A stretch of 64,000 nt of DNA. Source: Bradyrhizobium nanningense (lineage in GTDB: Bacteria > Pseudomonadota > Alphaproteobacteria > Rhizobiales > Xanthobacteraceae). This document shows positions 51,308-59,529 of this stretch, piece after piece. The first letter of the stretch is position 1, and each line of letters starts with the position of its first letter. The stretch covers positions 17,851 to 81,850 of the forward strand of contig NZ_LBJC01000031.1 in assembly GCF_004114535.1 (NCBI RefSeq). The letters are read 5' to 3'. Made by a program: the position numbers and the translations under genes. Below the pieces are notes generated by a model. That model had not been told where the DNA came from, ran no database searches, and saw nothing but the letters and a program-made list of their open reading frames with translations.

Positions 51308-51458
51308 GATCTTGTCTCCCGTTCAGACGTGATCTGCGACATCTGCGGCCATGGAACCGTCGGCGCGTCCGATGTGCCCGTGACAACAAGGACGAACGGC
51401 ACACCGTTCCGGATTGATCCCGCTCGCCAAAGATTTTCCGCAGGGACGCCCGCTGGTG

Positions 51459-52730
51459 TCAATTCGCCGCGGTCAGGGAACGATCGATGCTTGCTTCGTT
51501 ACGCGCACTCGTCCGTGTTCCGCGGCCCTCGGCCGTGACGGGAAGTTTCGCGATCGCACGCAAGCCTGGCCGCTTGCGCCAGCGGACCTCGGCGGGATCG
51601 ACAGCCAAGCCAAGTCGTGGCCAGCGCACGAACAGCGCTTCCAGCGCGCAAGCCGCCTCGATGCGCGCGAGTTGATGGCCGAGGCAGAAATGGATTCCTG
51701 TCCCGAACGAGATGTGACGGTTCGGCTTGCGTTCGAGATCGAGGCTTTCGGGACGATCGTGCACCGCCGGATCCATGTTCGCGGCGGCGAGCATCACCAT
51801 GACACGATCGCCCTTCTTCAAACGTACGCCATCGACCTCGACATCCCGCCGTACATAGCGCGGCTTGGAGAACTGCACCGGCGAGACGAAGCGCAGGAAC
51901 TCCTCCACCGCAAGCCCGATACGGCTCCAGTCCTGCTCGAGCCAATCGCGCAAGTCCGGACTTCTGAGCAGCTCGTAGGCGGCACCACTGATGAGATGCG
52001 TGGTGGTCTCTGATCCCGCCGCGAGCAGCAGAAAGACCATCGAGACCATTTCATCCGGCGTGATTTGGCCGCCCTCGCGCTCAACCTGGATCAATTCGGC
52101 AATCAGGCCCTCGCCGCCCCGTTCGCGCGCGATCTGCAATTGGCGTTCGAGATAGGTGCGCATCTTGCGGAACGCGAATAGCAGTCGGAAGAAACTGACG
52201 ACATTGGTCAGCGAGGACATCTCGTTGGCCCAGGCGATGAACCGCGGACGATCCGCCAACGGCAGGCCCAGGAGCTCGGAGATCACCGCGAGCGGGAGGA
52301 TACGTGCGTAGCGCTGAACGAGATCGGCCGGACTTCCATTCGCGAACAGCTCGTCGGCGAGACCGTCGGCGATGACGCGGATGCGAGGCTCCATCGCCAC
52401 GATCGCGCGGCGGCGAAAGGCTTCGTCCACGATGCTGCGCAGCCTGGTATGGTCAGGCTCGTCCATCGTCAGCATGTTGTTGGCGATGGTCCTGACGTAT
52501 CGCGGCATCCACCAGCGCAGACCGGCGACGTCGCCATCTTCCTTGCGCAACGTGAAGGTCGAGCCGTCCTTCAGGACTTGCGCGGTGGCGTCATGGGTCG
52601 TGGTGATCCAGACGTCGCCGATCAGAGGGAAGCGCGTCGCGACCACGGGGCCGGACCTGCGCAACGTCGCAATGGCCTTGGGCGGATCGCGAAAGAAGGC
52701 CTCGCTAGTGAAATCGAGGCGCACGCTCAT
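51459..52730 (-). CDS. cytochrome P450
   Basis: A 423-residue soluble bacterial P450. The oxygen-binding I-helix is AGSETT (238-243), the K-helix E-x-x-R is in EEFLR (276-280), and the haem loop is FGTGIHFCLG with Cys349 as the thiolate ligand. It lacks a membrane anchor, so it depends on a ferredoxin and reductase; none is adjacent, though a ferredoxin-NADP reductase is encoded 500 bases away on the same strand. The class resembles CYP107/CYP109-like or rhizobial terpenoid hydroxylases, but substrate is unknown. The ORF end has a polar tail. Confidence 0.92.
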   Translation of the reverse strand: MSVRLDFTSEAFFRDPPKAIATLRRSGPVVATRFPLIGDVWITTTHDATAQVLKDGSTFTLRKEDGDVAGLRWWMPRYVRTIANNMLTMDEPDHTRLRSIVDEAFRRRAIVAMEPRIRVIADGLADELFANGSPADLVQRYARILPLAVISELLGLPLADRPRFIAWANEMSSLTNVVSFFRLLFAFRKMRTYLERQLQIARERGGEGLIAELIQVEREGGQITPDEMVSMVFLLLAAGSETTTHLISGAAYELLRSPDLRDWLEQDWSRIGLAVEEFLRFVSPVQFSKPRYVRRDVEVDGVRLKKGDRVMVMLAAANMDPAVHDRPESLDLERKPNRHISFGTGIHFCLGHQLARIEAACALEALFVRWPRLGLAVDPAEVRWRKRPGLRAIAKLPVTAEGRGTRTSARNEASIDRSLTAAN

Positions 52731-52827
52731 GGGATCACCGGACTGATTGCTGGCGTCTCACCCAGATGGTGCGGAGGGCGGCCGGTACAAGGGGGGGCTG
52801 CTCCTCGCCGGCTGCGAACGAAACGCG

Positions 52828-53151
52828 CTATCCACGTCCCGGCGAACGCTGGCCAGTCTTGCGCTGCTGCTGGGTGTAGGCGTCCCAATGGCTCCAACTG
52901 CCGTTGCTGAGGCTCTGCAGGTCAGTTGCGAGCGGACGGCGGGTGCGCTTGTCGTGATCGGCGATCACGCGCTCGGACTGCGCGATCTTGCGCTTGAGTT
53001 CCGCGATGGTCTTCTGGGTCTGGCCGTTCCGCTTCGACGAGGCGATCTCGCCCATCGTGAAGCGCGCGGTCTCCACCGCCTTCAACTCGGCGCGGTTCTT
53101 CTTCAACTGGACCCGGTGCCAGGCGATGTTGCTGTCGCTGTCCGCAACCAT
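52828..53151 (-). CDS. hypothetical coiled-coil protein
   Basis: A 107-residue protein, largely helical with heptad-like Lys/Glu patterns (VQLKKNRAELKAVETARF; KTIAELKRKIAQSERVIADH) and a basic tail. No signal or membrane segment. It is a single gene between the P450 and ferredoxin reductase genes, on the same strand. I do not recognise a family. The ATG at 53151 follows a short upstream in-frame start at 53178 and is preferred. Confidence 0.6.
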   Translation of the reverse strand: MVADSDSNIAWHRVQLKKNRAELKAVETARFTMGEIASSKRNGQTQKTIAELKRKIAQSERVIADHDKRTRRPLATDLQSLSNGSWSHWDAYTQQQRKTGQRSPGRG

Positions 53152-53246
53152 GTGGGAACTCCGCTGATTCGCTCCCACAGTGTATCAAGCGCCGAATCGG
53201 CGCCGCAACGCCCGCCCGAGGGCAAAAATACGGTCATTCTGCGGAC

Positions 53247-54020
53247 TTAGCGCTCGGCGAAGGCCTTTTCGACCACGAACTGGGCCGGCTCGCCGTGATT
53301 GCCCTCGACGAAGCCTCGCTCGCCCAGGAGCACGCGGGTGTCCGCCACCAGCGCCGGGCTGCCACAAATCATGACGCGATCATGGGCGGCTTCCAGGGCC
53401 GGCAGGCCGATATCGGCGAACAGCTTGCCCGAGGTGATGAGGTCGGTGATGCGGCCCCGGTTACGGAAGGGATCGCGCGTCACGGTCGGATAGTAGATCA
53501 GCTGTTCGCGGATGTATTCACCGATCAGCTCGTCCTTCGGCAGCGTCTGTGTGATCATCTCGCCATAAGCGAGCTCCTTGACGTGCCGGCACCCGTGCAG
53601 CAGCACGACCTTCTCGAACCGCTCGTAGGTCTCGGGGTCCTTGATCACGCTCAGGAACGGCGCAAGGCCAGTGCCGGTGCCGATGAGGTAGAGGTTGCGC
53701 CCCTCCTCCAGATTGTCGATCACGAGCGTGCCGGTGGCCTTGCGGCTGACAATGATCTCATCGCCTTCCTTCAAGTGCTGGAGACGCGAGGTCAGCGGCC
53801 CGTCCGGCACCTTGATCGAGAAGAACTCCAGCGTGTCCTCGTAGTTGGCGCTGGCGACGCTGTAAGCCCGCAGCAGCGGCTTCTCGCCGACCTTGAGCCC
53901 GATCATGGTGAACTCGCCGTTGCGGAAGCGGAAGGTCGGGCTGCGGGTGGTCTTGAAGGAGAACAGCGTGTCGGTCCAGTGGTGGACGCTCAAAACGCTT
54001 TCCTGATTGAAATTGCTCAT
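53247..54020 (-). CDS. fpr: ferredoxin-NADP+ reductase
   Basis: A 257-residue subclass I bacterial FPR. The FAD-binding R-x-Y-S motif is LLRAYSVASANYEDTLEFF, the NADP nucleotide loop is LIGTGTGLAPFLSV, and MICGSPALVADTRVLL is near the C-terminus, which extends to AFAER. It reduces ferredoxin or flavodoxin with NADPH or the reverse. It is divergent from the enamidase-like gene across a region holding a palindrome also present at the 6-hydroxynicotinate-reductase-like promoter, so it may supply reduced ferredoxin for the ring reduction. It is also a housekeeping oxidative-stress type, so the link is inferred. Confidence 0.92.
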   Translation of the reverse strand: MSNFNQESVLSVHHWTDTLFSFKTTRSPTFRFRNGEFTMIGLKVGEKPLLRAYSVASANYEDTLEFFSIKVPDGPLTSRLQHLKEGDEIIVSRKATGTLVIDNLEEGRNLYLIGTGTGLAPFLSVIKDPETYERFEKVVLLHGCRHVKELAYGEMITQTLPKDELIGEYIREQLIYYPTVTRDPFRNRGRITDLITSGKLFADIGLPALEAAHDRVMICGSPALVADTRVLLGERGFVEGNHGEPAQFVVEKAFAER

Positions 54021-54073
54021 CTCACCTTCCCTGTCGCTTCCAATGCGGTTTTCGAGGCGGGCCAGCTATGCGT

Positions 54074-54103
54074 CGTTTGTACACGATCATTCGTATACTA
54101 ATG
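54074..54103. promoter_or_regulatory. palindromic operator pair in the fpr / enamidase promoter
   Basis: CATTCGTATACTAATG (54088-54103) is a 16-bp palindrome with one mismatched pair. Just left of it is CGTTTGTACAC (54074). The same CATTCGTATAC core recurs upstream of the reductase-like gene (63788), and CGTTTGT..ACAAACG recurs at 63942. This suggests a shared regulator, with the MarR protein of the operon a candidate. Confidence 0.6.
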
Positions 54104-54179
54104 AATAATCCTGCTTGATCCCGGGGTCAAGGCTGCCCAAGATCGAAAGCGTTGCAGTTAGGAATAAGGAGCCCCTTCC

Positions 54180-55376
54180 ATGGCGCATGACGCACCCCAG
54201 GCCACCGGACCCTCGAAGCTCGTGATCCGGAATATCGGCCTGATCCTGTCCGGCGCTTTGGAAAAGCCGATCCTGGACGGCGACACCATCGTCGCCGAGA
54301 ACGGCAAGATCACCGCGATCGGCCGCTTCAAGGACGTCGACATCGAAGGCGCGACCACCATCGTCGACGCCCAGGGCACCACGGTGGCGCCGGGCCTGAT
54401 CGACAGTCACGTCCACCCCGTCGCCGGCGACTGGACGCCGCGCCAGAACCAGACCAACTGGATCGACAGCTACCTCCATGGCGGCGTCACCACCATGATC
54501 TCCGCGGGCGAAGTGCACATGCCAGGCCGCCCCCGCGACGTGGTCGGCCTGAAGGCGATGGCCGTGTTCGCCCAGCGCGCGTTCTGGACCCTGCGCCCCG
54601 GCGGCGTGAAGGTGCATGCCGGCGCGCCGGTGATCGAATGCGAGATGGTCGAGGAAGACTTCAAGGAGATGGCCGCCAACGGCGTCAAGCTGCTCGGTGA
54701 GGTCGGCCTCGGCGGCGTCAAGGACGGCCCGACCGCGCGCAAGATGGTGGGCTGGGCGCGCAAATACGGCATCCAAAGCACGATTCACACTGGCGGCCCC
54801 TCGATCCCCGGCTCCGGCCTGATCGACAAGGACGTGGTGCTGGAAGCCGACACCGACGTGGTCGGCCACATCAACGGCGGGCACACCGCGCTGCCCGACG
54901 ACCAGATCCGCTGCATCTGCGAGGGCTGCAAGCGCGGGCTCGAGCTCGTGCACAACGGCAATGAACGTTCGGCCCTGTTCACGCTGCGCACCGCGCGCGA
55001 GATGGGCGATCTGCACCGCGTCATCCTCGGCACCGACGCGCCGGCCGGCTCCGGCGTGCAGCCGCTCGGCATCCTGCGCATGGTCTCGATGTTGTCCTCG
55101 CTCGGCGAGCTGCCGGCGGAGATCGCGTTTTGTCTGGCCACCGGCAACACCGCGCGGATGCGGCAGCTCGATTGCGGCCTGATCGAAGTCGGCCGCTCCG
55201 CCGACTTCGTCATCATGGACAAGGCGCAGCACTCGCCCGGCAAGAACATCCTGGAGAGCGTCCAGCTCGGCGACCTCCCCGGCATCGGCATGACCATCAT
55301 CGACGGCATCGTGCGCACCCAGCGCAGCCGCAACACCCCGCCGGCGGGGAAAGTGCCGGAAGTGGTGGCGAAGTAA
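54180..55376 (+). CDS. enamidase-like amidohydrolase
   Basis: A 398-residue metal-dependent amidohydrolase. Ligand candidates: His77 and His79 (DSHVHPV), Glu174 (LLGEVGLGG), His203 (TIHTGG), His230 (GHINGGH) and Asp286 (GTDAPAG). This order, with a glutamate where other members use carboxylated lysine, is that of the enamidase of Eubacterium barkeri, which hydrolyses 1,4,5,6-tetrahydro-6-oxonicotinate to 2-formylglutarate and ammonia. Context agrees: the operon facing it at 63.7 kb encodes a 6-hydroxynicotinate-reductase-like protein and shares an operator. AAGGAG precedes the ATG. The substrate may also be a related cyclic amide. Confidence 0.78.
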   Translation: MAHDAPQATGPSKLVIRNIGLILSGALEKPILDGDTIVAENGKITAIGRFKDVDIEGATTIVDAQGTTVAPGLIDSHVHPVAGDWTPRQNQTNWIDSYLHGGVTTMISAGEVHMPGRPRDVVGLKAMAVFAQRAFWTLRPGGVKVHAGAPVIECEMVEEDFKEMAANGVKLLGEVGLGGVKDGPTARKMVGWARKYGIQSTIHTGGPSIPGSGLIDKDVVLEADTDVVGHINGGHTALPDDQIRCICEGCKRGLELVHNGNERSALFTLRTAREMGDLHRVILGTDAPAGSGVQPLGILRMVSMLSSLGELPAEIAFCLATGNTARMRQLDCGLIEVGRSADFVIMDKAQHSPGKNILESVQLGDLPGIGMTIIDGIVRTQRSRNTPPAGKVPEVVAK

Positions 55377-55387
55377 ACCACGGAAAC

Positions 55388-55487
55388 AGTGCCGTAGGGT
55401 GGGCAAAGGCGCGAAGTGCCGTGCCCACCATCCTCAATTTGAGGAAGAATCGTGGGCACGCTTCGCTTTGCCCACCCTACGGCACTG
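55388..55487. repeat. intergenic inverted repeat (GTAGGGTGGG family)
   Basis: AGTGCCGTAGGGTGGGCAAA and TTTGCCCACCCTACGGCACT form 20-bp arms in the gap between the convergent enamidase-like and MarR genes. A bidirectional terminator-like structure; the same family recurs at 59403. Confidence 0.7.
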
Positions 55488-55490
55488 TCG

Positions 55491-55946
55491 CTACCGCAGC
55501 TTATTCAACAGCGCCATCAACGTCTCGCGCTCCTTGGCGTCGAGCGGCGCCAGGGTCTCGCGGGTAATGGCGAGCGCATTGGGCGCGAGCTTTTCCGCCA
55601 GCTGCTGGCCAGCGCGCGTCAGGCTCACAAGCAGACGCCGTCCGTCCCCGGGGTCCTGACTGGTCTCGGTCAGGCCACGCGCTGTCAGGCGGTCGATCAC
55701 GCCCTTGATGGTCGCGACATCCATCGCCGTCAGCCGGCCGAGCTGGTTCTGCGAGCACGGACCGGTCTCGGCGAGCTTCGACAGCGCCGCCCATTGCGTC
55801 GGGGTCAGATTGGTGCCGATGTCGCGGGAGAAGATCGAGCTGTGGCGCTGCCAGACCTGACGCAGGATGAAGCCGACCTGCTCGTCGAGCACGTAAGGCG
55901 GTTTTCCCGGTTTGATGCTCTTCTTCGCCGTGACGCTTCTCGCCAT
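55491..55946 (-). CDS. MarR-family regulator, candidate regulator of the nicotinate-like locus
   Basis: A 151-residue MarR protein with the winged HTH DIGTNLTPTQWAALSKLAET, CSQNQLGRLTAMDVATIKGV and the wing DPGDGRRLLVSLTRAG. NicR, the repressor of nicotinate catabolism in Pseudomonas, is a MarR protein, and this one has the same family layout. It is the last gene of the leftward transporter operon, 25 bases after LivF, and may sense a pathway intermediate and bind the shared palindromes at 54.1 and 63.8 kb. Binding is inferred from co-location only. Confidence 0.85.
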   Translation of the reverse strand: MARSVTAKKSIKPGKPPYVLDEQVGFILRQVWQRHSSIFSRDIGTNLTPTQWAALSKLAETGPCSQNQLGRLTAMDVATIKGVIDRLTARGLTETSQDPGDGRRLLVSLTRAGQQLAEKLAPNALAITRETLAPLDAKERETLMALLNKLR

Positions 55947-55971
55947 CCGCTCGCAGCCCTTCCCTTTGCCC

Positions 55972-56676
55972 TTACAACGACAGATGCGCGTCGCGGATGT
56001 CGGGACGCGCGTCGAGCTCGGCCATGGTGCCGCCGAAGCAGATGCGGCCGCGCTCGATGATGTAGGCGCGGTCGGAGATCAGCCGCGCGAAATGCAGATT
56101 CTGCTCGGAGACGACGATGCTGACGCCCTCCTTCTTCATGGTCAGGATGGCATCGACCATCTGCTCCACGATCTTCGGCGACAGGCCTTCCGAGGGCTCG
56201 TCGAGCAGCACCAGCGAGGGATTGCCCATCAGCGTGCGGGCAATCGTCAGCATCTGCTGCTCGCCACCGCTCATGCGGCCGCCGGGACGGTTCTTCATCT
56301 CACCGAGATTGGGAAACAGCGCGAACAGCTTCTCGCGGGTCCAGTGCGGCGCGTTCGGACGCTTCGGCTGGCGGCCGACTTCGAGATTCTCCTCCACCGT
56401 CAGGTCGGTGAAGATGCGCCGTTCCTCCGGCACATAGCCGAGCCCTTCGCGCACGATCTCATGGGTCGGACGCAGCGAGACGTCCTTGCCCTCGAACACA
56501 ATGCGGCCCGAGCGCTGCGCGACGAGACCGACGATCGAGCGGAACGTGGTCGACTTGCCGGCGCCGTTGCGGCCGAGCAGCGCCACCACCTCGCCCTCCC
56601 CGACCTCGAAGCCGATGTCGAACAGGATATGCGCCGGGCCGTAGTGGCTGTTGAGGTCTTGCACCGCCAGCTTCAT
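55972..56676 (-). CDS. livF: branched-chain-type ABC transporter ATPase (LivF)
   Basis: A 234-residue ABC ATPase: Walker A GRNGAGKST, signature MSGGEQQML, Walker B LVLLDEPSEGL, plus the LivF-type EIVREGLGYVPEERRIFTDL. It energises a family 4 (HAAT) uptake system. Start overlaps the LivG stop by four bases. The transporter is downstream of the 6-hydroxynicotinate-reductase-like gene, so it probably imports nicotinate or a related aromatic or cyclic acid. Confidence 0.93.
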   Translation of the reverse strand: MKLAVQDLNSHYGPAHILFDIGFEVGEGEVVALLGRNGAGKSTTFRSIVGLVAQRSGRIVFEGKDVSLRPTHEIVREGLGYVPEERRIFTDLTVEENLEVGRQPKRPNAPHWTREKLFALFPNLGEMKNRPGGRMSGGEQQMLTIARTLMGNPSLVLLDEPSEGLSPKIVEQMVDAILTMKKEGVSIVVSEQNLHFARLISDRAYIIERGRICFGGTMAELDARPDIRDAHLSL

Positions 56677-57464
56677 GCTGAGGCTCCCTCACGATGGCGG
56701 GCGTCGTAGACGAGACCCTCGCCGAGATAGACCGCCTGCACTTGCGGATTGCCGCGCACCTCCGCCGGCGAGCCCTCGGCAATCAGCGCGCCGCGGTTGA
56801 GCACGATGATGCGGTCGGCATGCTCGAACACCACGTCCATGTCGTGCTCGGTGAAGAGCACGCCGATCGATTTTTCCCGCGCGATTCGAGCCGTGAGCCG
56901 CATCAGATCGACACGCTCGCGCGGCGCCATGCCGGCGGTCGGCTCGTCCATCAGCAAGAGCTTCGGCTGGTTGGCGAGCGCCACCGCAAGCTCGAGCCGC
57001 TTCAGGTCGCCATAGGCAAGCTCGCCGCAGGGGCGATCCGCATAACCGCCCATGCCGACCAGTTCGAGCAGACGGCCGGCTTCGTCGCGGTCGAACTTGG
57101 GTGCCGAACCGAACAGACTGAACAGCTGCTTCCCGTAGGAGATCAGCGCAACCTGCACGTTCTCGCGCACGGTCATGGTGGCGAAGGTCGCGGTGATCTG
57201 GAAGGTGCGCCCGACGCCGAGCCGCCAAACCTCGCGCGGCTTTCTGCCGGTGATCCCTTCGCCGAGCAGGCGAACATGGCCGGTATCAGGCTGGTTCTGG
57301 CCATTGAGCATGTCGAAGCAGGTGCTTTTTCCCGCGCCGTTCGGCCCGATCAGCGCCAGGATTTCGCCGGCCCGCAGCGAGAACGACACCCCGCGCACGG
57401 CGTGGATGCCGCCATAGGATTTGGTCAGACCTTCGACCGCGAGAAGTGGGGGTGCAACGCTCAT
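56673..57464 (-). CDS. livG: branched-chain-type ABC transporter ATPase (LivG)
   Basis: A 263-residue ABC ATPase: Walker A GPNGAGKST, the family GVGRTFQITATFATMTVREN, a signature-like ELAYGDLKRLELAVAL (the usual LSGGQ is replaced, as in many LivG), Walker B LLLMDEPTAGM and FTEHDMDVVFEHADRI. The ATG overlaps the permease stop (ATGA). It pairs with LivF as the heterodimeric motor. Confidence 0.93.
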   Translation of the reverse strand: MSVAPPLLAVEGLTKSYGGIHAVRGVSFSLRAGEILALIGPNGAGKSTCFDMLNGQNQPDTGHVRLLGEGITGRKPREVWRLGVGRTFQITATFATMTVRENVQVALISYGKQLFSLFGSAPKFDRDEAGRLLELVGMGGYADRPCGELAYGDLKRLELAVALANQPKLLLMDEPTAGMAPRERVDLMRLTARIAREKSIGVLFTEHDMDVVFEHADRIIVLNRGALIAEGSPAEVRGNPQVQAVYLGEGLVYDARHREGASA

Positions 57465-59350
57465 TCGGCGGACTCGATCGGCTTGGCAAGCAGGGGAGAT
57501 CCCGGCGGCGATGACTTCCGGCGGCGCTGCGCCAACGTTTCCAGCATGCCGACGATGCCCTTGGGGAAGACGACGACGATCAGCACGATGAAGCCGCCGA
57601 GCACGAGCTTCGACAGATCGGTCTGGCTGACCAGCCAGATGTTCAGAGCCTTGTAGACGATGGCGCCGATCACCGCGCCCGACACCGTCTCGACGCCGCC
57701 GAGCAGCACCATGACCAGCGCATCGACTGACAGCGAGATGCCGAGATTGTCGGGGAAGACGCTGCCCTTCAGATACGCGAACAGCGCACCGCCGATGCCG
57801 GCGGTCGTGCCGGCGATCACGAAAGCCGTCCACTGGATGCGCTTGGCGTTGATGCCGATCGCTTCGCTGCGCAGCAGCGAGTCGCGCGTGGCACGAAGCG
57901 CATAGCCGAACGGCGAGAACACCATGGCGCGCAGCGCGATGGTCACCAGCGCCGCAACGCCGAGCGCCAGCCAATAGAAATGCGACGGGCTCGCCGCCCA
58001 CTTTTCCGGCCAGACGCCCAATATGCCGTTGTCGCCGCCGGTGACGCTCACCCATTGGAACGCGATCGACCAGACAATCTGGGCGAAGGCCAGCGTCAGC
58101 ATCGCAAAGTAGACACCGGAGAGCTGCACGGCGAAGAAGCCGAACACGGCAGCGCCCATGCAGCCGAGCAGCGGACCGAGCAGCAGACAGACGATCATCG
58201 GCAGCCCCGCCATCTTGGCGAGGAACGCAACGCCGTACGCACCGAGGCCAAAATAGGCGGCGTGGCCGAAGGACGCGAGCCCGCCGACCGACATCAGGAA
58301 GTGCAGGCTGACGGCGAAGATCACGAAGATCGCGATCTCCGAGCCAACGGTCAGCGCGTAGTTGCCGGCAAACAGCGGCAGCGTCGCCGCGATGACCAGC
58401 GCCGCAAGTGCGGCCAGCCGCTCATTGGACGTCAACGGCCGCCACGGATTGACGGTGAGCCCCGGCGTCTTGCGCGCGGGCGCCTCCGGCTTGCCGAACA
58501 GACCCCAGGGCCGCACGATCAGCACCGCCGCCATCACGAGGAAGACCAGGATGATGGAGATTTTCGGGAAGATCAGGATGCCGAAGGCATTGAGCTCGGA
58601 GACCAGCACCGCGGCAACGAAGGCGCCGATGATGCTGCCGAGGCCGCCGATCACGACCACGACGAAGACCTCGACGATGATGCGCAGGTCCATCGCGTGG
58701 TGAACGGCGTCACGCGGGATCTGGAGCGCGCCGCCGAGGGCGGCCAGGAAGACGCCGACCGCGAACACCGATGTGAACAGCCATTTCTGATTGACGCCGA
58801 GCGCTGCGACCATGTCGCGGTCCTGCGTCGCGGCCCGTACCAGGACGCCCCAGCGCGTGCGCTGAAACAGCAGCCAGAGGATGCCGAGCACGACCGGTCC
58901 GAGCACGATCAGGAACAGATCGTAGCTCGGGATGTTCTGGCCGAAGAAATCGATGGCGCCCTTGAAGCCAGGAGCCCGGCGGCCGACAAGATCGTCGGGC
59001 CCCCAGATCAGCACGACAAGATCCTCGACCATCAAGGTCAGGCCAAAGGTCGCGAGCAGCTGGAACAATTCGGGCGCATGGTAGATCCGGCGGAGCAGCA
59101 CCATTTCGACGATGACGCCGATCAGCGCCACGGCGAGCGCCGCCAGCACGATGCCGCCCCAGAAGCCGAAGGCCCCCGACAGGCGCTCGGTCAGCGTGAA
59201 GGCAATATACGCGCCGATCATGTAGAAAGCGCCATGCGCGAAATTCACGATCCGCGTCACGCCGAAGATGATCGACAGGCCCGAGGCCACCAGGAACAGC
59301 GACGCCGCGCTGGCGAGACCGGTCAGAAACTGTACGACGTAAAAGGCCAT
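57461..59350 (-). CDS. fused LivH-LivM permease of a branched-chain-type ABC transporter
   Basis: A 629-residue membrane protein in which the LivH (about 1-290) and LivM (about 310-620) permeases are joined in one chain. The LivH half has GLSIIFGVTRIVNFAHGAFY and VIGGLGSIIGAFVAAVLVSE; the LivM half has VGGLASFGHAAYFGLGAYGV and the final VVFPKGIVGML. Normally these are two proteins. The linker of about 25 residues has a Pro/Lys-rich stretch (GKPEAPARKTPG). Fusions occur in several alphaproteobacteria. It is the translocation pore for the SBP, LivG and LivF encoded here. Confidence 0.92.
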   Translation of the reverse strand: MAFYVVQFLTGLASAASLFLVASGLSIIFGVTRIVNFAHGAFYMIGAYIAFTLTERLSGAFGFWGGIVLAALAVALIGVIVEMVLLRRIYHAPELFQLLATFGLTLMVEDLVVLIWGPDDLVGRRAPGFKGAIDFFGQNIPSYDLFLIVLGPVVLGILWLLFQRTRWGVLVRAATQDRDMVAALGVNQKWLFTSVFAVGVFLAALGGALQIPRDAVHHAMDLRIIVEVFVVVVIGGLGSIIGAFVAAVLVSELNAFGILIFPKISIILVFLVMAAVLIVRPWGLFGKPEAPARKTPGLTVNPWRPLTSNERLAALAALVIAATLPLFAGNYALTVGSEIAIFVIFAVSLHFLMSVGGLASFGHAAYFGLGAYGVAFLAKMAGLPMIVCLLLGPLLGCMGAAVFGFFAVQLSGVYFAMLTLAFAQIVWSIAFQWVSVTGGDNGILGVWPEKWAASPSHFYWLALGVAALVTIALRAMVFSPFGYALRATRDSLLRSEAIGINAKRIQWTAFVIAGTTAGIGGALFAYLKGSVFPDNLGISLSVDALVMVLLGGVETVSGAVIGAIVYKALNIWLVSQTDLSKLVLGGFIVLIVVVFPKGIVGMLETLAQRRRKSSPPGSPLLAKPIESAE

Positions 59351-59402
59351 CGGCGGTCCGGGTTGGGTGTTGCATCTCATCCCGTGCGGGGAGAGAGAGC
59401 TT

Positions 59403-59519
59403 CGTAGGGTGGGTTAGCCCTGCAGATGCGCGAAGCGCATCTGCTCGGCGTAACCCACCTCCTCTGGTTCTGCGGATGCAGACCGTGGTGGGTTACGCCT
59501 TCGGCTAACCCACCCTACG
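59403..59519. repeat. nested intergenic inverted repeat (GTAGGGTGGG family)
   Basis: CGTAGGGTGGGTTAGCC and GGCTAACCCACCCTACG are perfect 17-bp arms; inside are a second pair (GGCGTAACCCACC and GGTGGGTTACGCC) and a GATGCGC/GCGCATC-like stem. It fills the gap between the receptor and permease genes, a position where such elements can favour higher expression of the receptor over the membrane parts. Confidence 0.7.
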
Positions 59520-59529
59520 GCAGCGGAGT

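Noticed and set aside
55388-55487. Insertion-sequence terminal repeats.
   Set aside because: Fewer than 80 bases lie between the arms and no transposase is nearby; the structure fits a small intergenic palindrome.
57980-59407. A long open frame (about 475 codons) on the plus strand opposite the fused permease.
   Set aside because: It is rich in Arg, Asp, His and Gln with no recognisable motif, and lies exactly antisense to a well-supported membrane protein; a typical shadow frame in GC-rich DNA.
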